A DNA stretch of 22,747 bases from positions 1 through 22,747 of the IMG/VR virus record IMGVR_UViG_3300013131_000259. One strand, given 5' to 3'. The DNA comes from a virus. This document shows, one piece after another, positions 17,304 through 22,747 of the stretch. A program made the translations under genes and the position numbers. Position 1 is the first letter of the stretch. Every line of letters begins with the position of its first letter. The notes beneath the pieces are model-generated. The model made no database searches. It worked only from the letters and a program-made list of their open reading frames with translations, and was not told the DNA's origin.

Positions 17304-18233
17304 TTACTTGATGAGACCGGCCAGCTTCTGCCAACGTTCGAGGAGAACGTCGCCAGAATTGCTTGTTGACTCTTCTTTCTTTTTAGCCTTAGCAGACTTC
17401 TCGGAACCCGAGACGGCCCGCTTCACGACAGAAGAGAAGGGAGGCATTACGTCAACCTTGCCCGAGTCGAGAGCTTTAGCTGCTGTCGGAACTTCTTTCG
17501 GATCGATCACAGGCATCTGCACTCTGTCAGGTGCCCATTCTGGCACTTCTTGGCTCATTGCGCTGACGTTAGACGACATCTTTTCCAAGGCATCTTCAAC
17601 AGATCCAAACTTCTCTTCAAAAAGTCCTTTGACTTCCTCAGCGGAGTAATACTGAGTTCCTTTGTCGAGGGCTTTCTGTAAAGCCGCCTTGACATTTTCT
17701 GGGGTGTAATCGGCGATGGCACCTTTTCCTGGGTTTCCCTTCTTCTTGTTGAAGACCCCCTTCGTGAGAACATTGAGTACTCCAACCAATTCTTTTCCAG
17801 GAAGTTCAGCTCCAAATCCAGAAACATTCGTCTCTGGGTTCACGAGAATCGCAGCACTCCATCTGTGATGTCCGTCCATTATGTGATTGTCACTGGACAC
17901 TATGCAACCGAGGTTTGTGTCCATCTTTCCGGCCAACATAGAGATTGCCATTCCGACCGTATTATCTATTCTCATCGTAGTCTGAGACGGCTTAAGATCA
18001 GCAGCAGGCCACGTCTTGTTTGAGACGGCTATCTTGTCGTCGTTCTTGTCCTTGTCTAATTCTCCCGACTTGACTATGACTTTTGCGACAGCAGGATCGA
18101 CCTTGTCTAATTCTGTCGGAGCAACTTTCTCTTGTGGGACCTCGAGGGCACTGTCCTTGTCCTCACTCAACATCTTCCTGACTTCGCTTGCAATGTGCTT
18201 CCTAAGCTGCTGTTCGTTGAGAATCTTCTTCAT
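17304..18233 (-). CDS. ParB/sulfiredoxin-like domain protein with scaffold-type C-terminal tag (309 aa)
   Basis: ATG at 18233, one nucleotide after the previous stop, with GGAAGAGGG upstream. Residues 1-22 form a helical lead (LRKHIASEVRKMLSE), residues 25-75 a Lys/Glu-rich linker, and residues 80-130 carry a ParB-like signature: KPSQTTMRID, then IMDGHHRWSAA (DGHHRW at 120-125), the motif that marks the nucleotide/phosphate site in ParB and sulfiredoxin folds. ParB-like nuclease domains occur in many myoviruses without a proven role. The protein ends ERWQKLAGLIK (299-309), nearly identical to the end of the scaffold protein (DRWARLAGIVK). Incorporation into the prohead is therefore a reasonable inference. 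Enzymatic activity (nuclease or CTPase) is not shown by the sequence. Domain call fairly sure; function open. Confidence 0.75.
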   Translation of the reverse strand: MKKILNEQQLRKHIASEVRKMLSEDKDSALEVPQEKVAPTELDKVDPAVAKVIVKSGELDKDKNDDKIAVSNKTWPAADLKPSQTTMRIDNTVGMAISMLAGKMDTNLGCIVSSDNHIMDGHHRWSAAILVNPETNVSGFGAELPGKELVGVLNVLTKGVFNKKKGNPGKGAIADYTPENVKAALQKALDKGTQYYSAEEVKGLFEEKFGSVEDALEKMSSNVSAMSQEVPEWAPDRVQMPVIDPKEVPTAAKALDSGKVDVMPPFSSVVKRAVSGSEKSAKAKKKEESTSNSGDVLLERWQKLAGLIK

Positions 18234-18234
18234 T

Positions 18235-18561
18235 TCACTTGCCCTCTTCCTTGCCTGTTACCTTCTTCAATACGTTCATCACCTTGACGGTGTCCTCGGG
18301 TGAAGCCTCCATCAGCTTCACGAACACGTCGCCGAGAACGGCGTTGTGTCCTGCACCCCTGTTGCCGCCCTTCGCTGCCCTCACGGCCTCGGAGAACTTA
18401 CCGGGATCGACGCCGAGCGTCTTGGCGATGGTCTTCACGTCGAGCGTTCCTTTTGTATCAGCCTGCTCCTTGCCTGCCTTGACGGGAGCGTCGGCCTCTT
18501 CACGGAGAGCCAAAAGTTCCTTCTGAATGATCTTCCTGAGGTGCGATTCTAAAAGCTTCAT
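18235..18561 (-). CDS. Unknown phage protein (108 aa), possible internal head protein
   Basis: A GTG at 18582 would add seven residues, but the ATG at 18561 is preferred because it gives MKLLESHLRKIIQKELL, matching the beginning of the downstream ParB-like protein (MKKILNEQQLRKHIASEVRK). Neither start has a clear ribosome binding site. After a charged linker (residues 20-40) a helical domain follows (LGVDPGKFSEAVRAAKGGNR, then GDVFVKLMEASPEDTVKVMN). The helical lead ends in LRE, the kind of L-x-E site cut by T4 prohead protease, so the lead could be a capsid-targeting sequence; this is inference. The next gene starts one nucleotide downstream, so the two are co-expressed. Confidence 0.75.
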   Translation of the reverse strand: MKLLESHLRKIIQKELLALREEADAPVKAGKEQADTKGTLDVKTIAKTLGVDPGKFSEAVRAAKGGNRGAGHNAVLGDVFVKLMEASPEDTVKVMNVLKKVTGKEEGK

Positions 18562-18573
18562 GCGATTAACTAT

Positions 18574-18607
18574 ACGATACACTACCGCATTTAAAAGCTA
18601 GTATCGT
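18574..18607. promoter_or_regulatory. Inverted repeat between divergent genes
   Basis: ACGATAC (18574-18580) and GTATCGT (18601-18607) are perfect 7-nt inverted arms 20 nt apart, lying between the start of the 108-aa gene (minus) and the GTG start of the only plus-strand gene at 18611. Either an operator for divergent promoters or a weak transcript hairpin; I see no convincing -35/-10 pair. Confidence 0.35.
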
Positions 18608-18610
18608 CAC

Positions 18611-19069
18611 GTGAACATATTTGTCCTGTCGACGGATCCCGAAGAAGCTGCACGGATGCAGTGTGACAAACACTGTCTGAAAATGATACTGGAATCTGGT
18701 CAGATGCTGTGTGCCGCCCATGAGCCCAACACTGCCCCCTGGAAGCGGACCCACTACAACCATCCCTGCACCGTGTGGACTCGTGCATCCACTGAGAACT
18801 ACAAGTGGTTGGCGACCCACGGTCTCGTCCTCTGCGACGAGTACACGAAGCGGTACGGTAAGGTCCACGCGGCCGAGGAGGTGTTGGTGTGGTGTGCTGA
18901 GAATATTCCGGTGAATGTTCCCGTTGGTCCACTCACACCATTTGTCGTGTCAATTAAAGACCCCAAGTACCACCTCGGTGATCCCGTCTCATCCTACCGG
19001 GCTTACTACAAGGGAGACAAAGTGAGATTTGCGAGGTGGAGGTACTGCGATCCACCTTCTTGGTGGTGA
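18611..19069 (+). CDS. Conserved phage protein of unknown function, MNIFVL...DKH family (152 aa)
   Basis: The only gene on the plus strand. GTG start at 18611 with no evident ribosome binding site. The pattern MNIFVLSTDPEEAARMQCDK-H, then KMILESGQMLCAAH, NHPCTVWTRASTENYKWL and SYRAYYKGDK belongs to a family I recall as common in T4-like and other aquatic phages, annotated without function. Conserved-looking His, Asp, Cys and Trp residues (DKH near 19, NHPC around 50, W) suggest a catalytic or metal-binding fold, but no named enzyme signature is present. It ends exactly where the convergent gene ends (stop at 19067-19069, neighbour's stop at 19070-19072). Its lone orientation suggests a cargo gene acquired separately. 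Confidence 0.8.
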   Translation: MNIFVLSTDPEEAARMQCDKHCLKMILESGQMLCAAHEPNTAPWKRTHYNHPCTVWTRASTENYKWLATHGLVLCDEYTKRYGKVHAAEEVLVWCAENIPVNVPVGPLTPFVVSIKDPKYHLGDPVSSYRAYYKGDKVRFARWRYCDPPSWW

Positions 19070-19267
19070 TCAGTCGTCCCTGTAGGCACCACCGCGTTTC
19101 CGACGCTTACAGTAGTTCTTCTGGGAGAACCCCTTGGGGTGGGAGCAGTCGATGGACCGCTTGTACTTGAGCTCCAACGAGACGCCATACCCTTGCGGGG
19201 TTTGTTGGCCACCTTGGTCGAGGCACTCCCTGACGAGGGTGCGGAGCAGTTCCAGGGTGTCGTCCAT
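19070..19267 (-). CDS. Small Cys-containing basic protein (65 aa)
   Basis: ATG at 19267, five nucleotides after the endonuclease stop, without a clear ribosome binding site, so probably translated by coupling. The C-terminal half reads DCSHPKGFSQKNYCKRRKRG, a CxHPKGFSQKxxC pattern that I recall from short segments of aquatic phage proteins; two Cys and a His could bind a metal. The Lys/Arg-rich end could bind nucleic acid. The N-terminal half (MDDTLELLRTLVRECLDQGG) is an amphipathic helix. Function unknown. Confidence 0.65.
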   Translation of the reverse strand: MDDTLELLRTLVRECLDQGGQQTPQGYGVSLELKYKRSIDCSHPKGFSQKNYCKRRKRGGAYRDD

Positions 19268-19271
19268 GGAG

Positions 19272-20213
19272 TTAAGTATTCAATAATTCGTCGTAATTGG
19301 AGCCTTGTTGCCACTCACGATATTTCCATCCATTTTTCTGACAGAAGGTGAGTGCCGCCTCCCTCTTCGCTGCGTTGACTGGCGTGTTCGACAGGGACGG
19401 TGGCTTCACCTCCACGAGGACGTCGCTGTCCTCAAACACCACAAGGAAGTCGGGTATATATCGACGCGTCTCACCGTCGATGGTGTAGGGAATCGACAGT
19501 GGTTCATAACTCCATGAAGTGACTCGGACGTCGGAGTCGAGGAGGACCATCAGTTGGCGTTCCCAGGAGGAACGGTAGTTACACGTCTTCCCCGTCTTTG
19601 GAGAGGTGTACTGACCTGCGGACCACTCGAAACCTCCGTCGAGGTAGCGTTGTGTGATGGCCTGTGAGATCTTTTCGTTACGTTCGGTAAAGTCGTACTG
19701 TCCGTCTGCGAAGCGTTGTTTGTAGGTTTCAGAAGCTTTAACGTGGGCCTCCTCTAATATTCCATTCTTCCATAGTCGTTTTGTGTGATCAGAGAATTTC
19801 TGTTTCTCCTCAGATGTCATTGCGGCATAAGTTGCAGAAGATGATGCGGTTCTTCTAGCTTCGAACTCTGGTGTTCTATTGCTGTTCAAGGATTCTCCTC
19901 TCTTTGCTGCAATATCAGGATGTCGTGCCATCCATGCAGTCATGTTTGCTCGGTTTTTCTCACCGATGCGCCTCTTCTCGTCTTCAGATTTGATCCGGCC
20001 CTTTGCAGAATGACCCTTGATAAATGTCGTGTAATTCCTCATAGCAACATTCCATGAAGTATTTCGACCACAACCGCAGGCACAAAGTGGTTCACTACCG
20101 TTGTGCTGCCACTTTAGGACATACTCTTTCGCCGTCATCTTGTGGCTTCTCATGTGTCGAAAGACAGACTCGATGGAGTCGAAATCCGTGTTGCACTCTC
20201 TGCAAGTTTCCAT
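19272..20213 (-). CDS. Free-standing homing-type endonuclease: zinc fingers plus PD-(D/E)XK nuclease (313 aa)
   Basis: ATG at 20213. Domains in order: a C2H2-like finger (Cys4, Cys7, His20, His24) followed by MTAKEYVLKW, resembling MucR-type fingers; a CxCGCG...FIKGH zinc site (44-68) typical of phage homing enzymes; short NUMOD3-like DNA-binding helices (SEDEKRRIGE at about 76; KISQAITQRY at about 181); and a C-terminal nuclease with YRSSWE (Glu218), IPDF (Asp255) and VEVK (Glu268, Lys270), the PD-(D/E)XK pattern. No GIY-YIG or HNH motif is present. Such genes cut alleles lacking them and spread between phages; insertion directly after the capsid gene, a conserved target, fits. Codon choice is more A/T-ending than in the capsid gene, consistent with recent transfer. 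Class fairly sure; target site unknown. Confidence 0.82.
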   Translation of the reverse strand: METCRECNTDFDSIESVFRHMRSHKMTAKEYVLKWQHNGSEPLCACGCGRNTSWNVAMRNYTTFIKGHSAKGRIKSEDEKRRIGEKNRANMTAWMARHPDIAAKRGESLNSNRTPEFEARRTASSSATYAAMTSEEKQKFSDHTKRLWKNGILEEAHVKASETYKQRFADGQYDFTERNEKISQAITQRYLDGGFEWSAGQYTSPKTGKTCNYRSSWERQLMVLLDSDVRVTSWSYEPLSIPYTIDGETRRYIPDFLVVFEDSDVLVEVKPPSLSNTPVNAAKREAALTFCQKNGWKYREWQQGSNYDELLNT

Positions 20214-20250
20214 ATGTATATTATATGTATGTCAACTGACAAATGTAAAC
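20214..20250 (-). promoter_or_regulatory. AT-rich promoter candidate for the endonuclease gene
   Basis: The minus strand carries TTGACATACATATAATATAC just before the ATG, and there is no ribosome binding site. TTGACA and TATAAT are only 4 nt apart, so this is not a sigma-70 pair; TATAATAT loosely resembles the T4 late consensus TATAAATA but is almost adjacent to the start. An independent promoter is expected because a terminator lies upstream. Confidence 0.3.
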
Positions 20251-20275
20251 AAAGAAGGCCGCCTTTCGGCGGCCT
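20242..20275 (-). terminator. Intrinsic terminator after the major capsid gene
   Basis: Minus-strand AGGCCGCC, GAAA loop, GGCGGCCT (20256-20275) is a perfect GC-rich 8-bp stem with a stable tetraloop followed by TCTTTGTTT. It lies 34 nt after the capsid stop and should end the highly expressed head transcript. Confidence 0.92.
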
Positions 20276-20282
20276 CCAATGC

Positions 20283-20300
20283 GTTAACTATTCAGTTAAC
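20283..20300. other. Small AT-rich hairpin before the capsid terminator
   Basis: GTTAACT (20283-20289) and AGTTAAC (20294-20300) pair perfectly around a 4-nt loop, between the capsid stop codon and the main terminator. It may protect the 3' end of the capsid transcript or simply assist termination. Confidence 0.5.
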
Positions 20301-20309
20301 ATTCATGTG

Positions 20310-22190
20310 CTATATGACGTTCATGTCGAGAACCGTGACTGTCCCGTAAAAATCACTGCGAACCGTCTTCTTGCCGTAGCGGGTCATTACGCCTTTCCTT
20401 GGCGTGAAGTCTTCAGGTGCGAAGATCGTCGGTGTCACGATGAGTGGCACGTATGGAGCGTAGACGTAGCCCGTCTCGAGGTAGGAGCCGCCCTTGTAGC
20501 CGATGAGGATCTTGTTACGTGAGAAGTAAGGATCCTTGTAGACCGTGAAGCGGTTCGAGAGGGTGCCGATTGCCTCTGCACCGATGGTGTAGGGCGATGC
20601 GACCTGTCCCTCGCCGTCCATCGAGAACTTCGGCTTGTAGAGGACCGAGGCTTCGAGGATGGTGCAGACGTCCGGGCCGGTGACGAGGAAGTTCGCCGAG
20701 CCGCGGAGTGTCTTGCGGTGGATGGTGTTGGCGACGTCGATGACGGTCTCGATGAGGGTCTCGTACCACTCACGGACTGTGCCCGTGAACTGCGGTCCGA
20801 TCTGCAGCGAGTCGGTCAGGTTGACGCGAGCGCCGTTCGTCTTGTTGACGAAGCGACCAGGTGAGCGGCTCCAGTAGTAGTTGGCGCCGTTGGCCTGCGA
20901 CACGAGGTCGTTGAGGATCTCACGGTCGATCTCGAGGGCGATCTGCTCCGAGAGGATCGAGGTGAGCTCCACTTCAGCGTCCATCGAGTGATAGGCGTTG
21001 AGGTCCTGTGCGAGCTCGGGGCTCCACTTGGCGCGAAGCTTGCGGGTCTCAGCTGTGATGCTGATGGCCTCGATCTTGATGTCGATCTCGGGGATGACCG
21101 GCGAAGGCGTCGCACCGAAGTCAGACTCGAACGAAGGAACGGTGACTGTCGTGCCCGTGTTGCTGTCGACGGTGAGACCGGTCGAGAGGACGCAGGTGAC
21201 GCGGCCCGAGCCAGCTGTGAGTGTCGAGAGAGCGTTGGCTCCCTTGAGGACGAGCTGAACGTGGGTTCCGTTGAGGGCATTCGGTGTGAAGTAAGGTGCT
21301 GTCGAAGCCGAGAAGTTACCACGCTTGGTGAGGCGGCGAAGGTTGAGGACGCCTGTTCCACCCTGGTATGTCTCGCCCCAGGCTGTGGCGTTGGCGCCGA
21401 AGCCCGAGAAGACCGCGATCTGCTCGACGGCCGTCAGGTCTGTTCCGCTCGGGAGTGCCGAGGTTGGGACGTAGACGAAGATCGTGTCGAGTGTGCTTGT
21501 CGAGAGGTCAGTCTCAACCTGCGAGTCGAAGTCCATGAAGCGAGCGTTGGAGCCCGAGAACTGAGCTGCCGAGCCGAGGACCATGCCTGCCGACCAGGTG
21601 TCGCCGTTGACGCCGCCGTACGAACCTGAAGCCACTGTGCCAGCGGCGAAGTTGATGGCGACCGAGCCTGTGACGCGGCTGTAGCCGGTGTTGACGAGGT
21701 CATACATACCACCAGTTGCGAGCGATCCGCTCTGGACGCCCTTGCCGGTTGGGTTGTTGTAGAGCGACTGACCACGTGTGTATGTCGACTCTGTCGTCTG
21801 GCCTGCGTGTACACCAACGTTTGAACCGTAGGTGTAGTCGAGGTAGAAGATGAGGCCTGAGGGGAGGCTCATCGGCTGGATCGAGACGAGCTCGTTGGCC
21901 ACGAGGCCGCCGAAGACTCTGCGAACGATCGGGAAGGCGATGTTCGAGAAGCCCTGGATCTGACCCGAACCTGCAAGGTTACCGCCACCCGTCGAGAGGG
22001 TGTTGGCTTCCTTGAGGACCTGGGCAGCCTGGTTCTCGAGGAGCTGCGACATAACCTCACGCTTCGTGCCCTCGAGCCCGCGGAGGAGGCCTGTGCGGCT
22101 CCACTTCTCTGTGAGTCGTGCGCGCTCGGCGCCGACGTGCTTCTCTCTGATTCCCTGAGCGAGCTGCTCAAGACTGAAATGCTTTGACAT
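20310..22190 (-). CDS. gp23: Major capsid protein, T4 gp23-like (626 aa)
   Basis: ATG at 22190 with AGGAG 9 nt upstream. Capsid signatures in order: PIVRRVFGGLVANELVSIQP (87-106) followed by MSLPSGLIF, KWSPELAQDL (388-397), ALEIDREIL (418-426), GYKGGSYLETGYVYAPYVPL and KGVMTRYGKK near the end. The N-terminal LLENQAAQVLKE (50-61) followed by ANTLSTGGG fits the prohead-protease cut that removes about 65 residues in T4, here predicted after Glu61. T4 gp23 has 521 residues; the extra roughly 100 lie mainly at 170-360, between the N-arm and the KWSPELAQ block, and may form a surface insertion domain. Codons are strongly C/G-ending, as expected for the most abundant virion protein. It follows the scaffold gene by 35 nt. 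Confidence 0.96.
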   Translation of the reverse strand: MSKHFSLEQLAQGIREKHVGAERARLTEKWSRTGLLRGLEGTKREVMSQLLENQAAQVLKEANTLSTGGGNLAGSGQIQGFSNIAFPIVRRVFGGLVANELVSIQPMSLPSGLIFYLDYTYGSNVGVHAGQTTESTYTRGQSLYNNPTGKGVQSGSLATGGMYDLVNTGYSRVTGSVAINFAAGTVASGSYGGVNGDTWSAGMVLGSAAQFSGSNARFMDFDSQVETDLSTSTLDTIFVYVPTSALPSGTDLTAVEQIAVFSGFGANATAWGETYQGGTGVLNLRRLTKRGNFSASTAPYFTPNALNGTHVQLVLKGANALSTLTAGSGRVTCVLSTGLTVDSNTGTTVTVPSFESDFGATPSPVIPEIDIKIEAISITAETRKLRAKWSPELAQDLNAYHSMDAEVELTSILSEQIALEIDREILNDLVSQANGANYYWSRSPGRFVNKTNGARVNLTDSLQIGPQFTGTVREWYETLIETVIDVANTIHRKTLRGSANFLVTGPDVCTILEASVLYKPKFSMDGEGQVASPYTIGAEAIGTLSNRFTVYKDPYFSRNKILIGYKGGSYLETGYVYAPYVPLIVTPTIFAPEDFTPRKGVMTRYGKKTVRSDFYGTVTVLDMNVI

Positions 22191-22225
22191 GATTGATTTC
22201 TCCTAATTGAGTTGGTTTGATTGAA

Positions 22226-22747
22226 TCACTTGACGATTCCGGCGAGACGTGCCCAACGGTCAGCCTCGAAGCCCTCGTTGAGGGTGTTGGTGGCCGATGC
22301 GGGACGTGCCGGACGCGACGATGAACCGATGACTCCACGATCAGCGGACTCCGTCAACTTACCCGTGGATGCACTCGAGAGTGTCTTCACGAGGCTCTCG
22401 TACACGAGCTTCACCTCACGCTCATTCTTCGCCTCGTCGAGTCTCTCGATGACCTCGGCCTTCTGGCGCTTGGTGAGGGACTCGTTCTGGAGAAGCTTGT
22501 TCGTGAAGAGCAGCTTCGCGTTGAACAGATTCGTTTCTGCCAACTTGTTGCGGAGATTGGTCTCAACCGCTGACTTTCTGGATCCGCCATTGAGGACGGC
22601 TCCCTTGCGGGTTGCCTCTGCGAGCATACCCTTGAGTCGTGTCGTGCGAGCGACTGACTCGTTGAACTTGGTTGCATAGAAGTTGTAGGCTTCCTTGAGC
22701 TTGGACTGGTTCCTCTTCGCCTGCTTCTTGTCGGCGGGCTTCTTCGC
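22226..22747 (-). CDS. gp22: Prohead scaffold protein, T4 gp22-like (C-terminal part only)
   Basis: The frame is open from the right edge; about 173 codons are visible and the start lies outside. It sits immediately upstream of the capsid gene, the position of gene 22 in T4. The visible part is Lys/Ala-rich and helical (KKQAKRNQSKLKEAYNFYAT), then carries NLFNAKLLFTNKLLQNESLT and REVKLVYESLVKTL, the pattern I associate with gp22-type core proteins. The internal core is assembled with the capsid shell and then degraded by the head protease. It ends DRWARLAGIVK, a tag shared with the ParB-like protein at 17304, preceded by LNE, a possible protease site. Family assignment rests on context plus these helices. 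Confidence 0.75.
   Translation of the reverse strand, partial: AKKPADKKQAKRNQSKLKEAYNFYATKFNESVARTTRLKGMLAEATRKGAVLNGGSRKSAVETNLRNKLAETNLFNAKLLFTNKLLQNESLTKRQKAEVIERLDEAKNEREVKLVYESLVKTLSSASTGKLTESADRGVIGSSSRPARPASATNTLNEGFEADRWARLAGIVK

Noticed and set aside
20988-21629. 213-codon plus-strand frame opposite the capsid gene
   Set aside because: The capsid gene's C/G-ending codons remove stops on the opposite strand. The product is rich in Arg, Glu and Cys without recognisable domains.
15364-22225. Canonical T4 late promoters (TATAAATA)
   Set aside because: I found no convincing match upstream of the genes; only loose AT-rich candidates, listed with low confidence.
1-22747. Diversity-generating retroelement for the fibre genes
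   Set aside because: No reverse transcriptase and no template/variable repeat pair with adenine-specific differences was seen; repeat differences are mostly silent.

Overview
The window comes from a tailed phage of the T4-like (myovirus) superfamily, most likely an uncultivated aquatic one. The anchor is a major capsid protein (20310-22190, minus) with several sequence blocks typical of T4 gp23. Upstream of it is the truncated C-terminal part of a gp22-like prohead scaffold (22226-22747). The host cannot be identified: there is no tRNA, integrase or host-like metabolic gene to point to one.

Layout in the direction of transcription (right to left, minus strand except one gene): (1) head morphogenesis, scaffold then capsid protein, closed by a small hairpin and a strong intrinsic terminator (20256-20275); (2) a likely accessory patch (18611-20213) with a free-standing zinc-finger/PD-(D/E)XK homing-type endonuclease, a 65-aa Cys-containing protein and the only plus-strand gene, which abuts its neighbour tail to tail with no gap; (3) a block of small structural or unknown genes (15539-18561): a 108-aa protein, a ParB/sulfiredoxin-fold-like protein whose last 11 residues match the end of the scaffold protein, an 88-aa protein behind a hairpin that reaches its start codon, a very acidic 191-aa protein and three small proteins, with two intrinsic terminators; (4) a tight array of three giant paralogous fibre-like genes (1-15363), about two thirds of the window.

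The fibre genes encode 1947 aa, 2284 aa and at least 870 aa, with 37- and 15-nt gaps. They are built from a few shuffled modules: a beta-rich GSLTKLxDGTSYLIAG unit (18 copies counted), a VQFNDGG unit, a roughly 115-aa LLNAGP...GGIYVADTT unit (5 copies) and VGIGT stalk motifs. Part of this array has an exact 309-nt period in both large genes, although the DNA copies differ by many synonymous changes. The third protein instead ends, as far as visible, in a collagen-like Gly-X-Y stalk, whose distal 324 nt are almost perfect 36/54-nt DNA repeats and run off the left edge.

Working picture (inference): scaffold, capsid and possibly co-packaged internal proteins (the ParB-like and 108-aa proteins) build the head, and the three giant proteins form long, evolvable host-contact fibres or virion decorations. 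The most unusual points are the strictly periodic but synonymously scrambled fibre array, the scaffold-like C-terminal tag on the ParB-like protein, and the hairpin that overlaps a ribosome binding site at 17208-17262.
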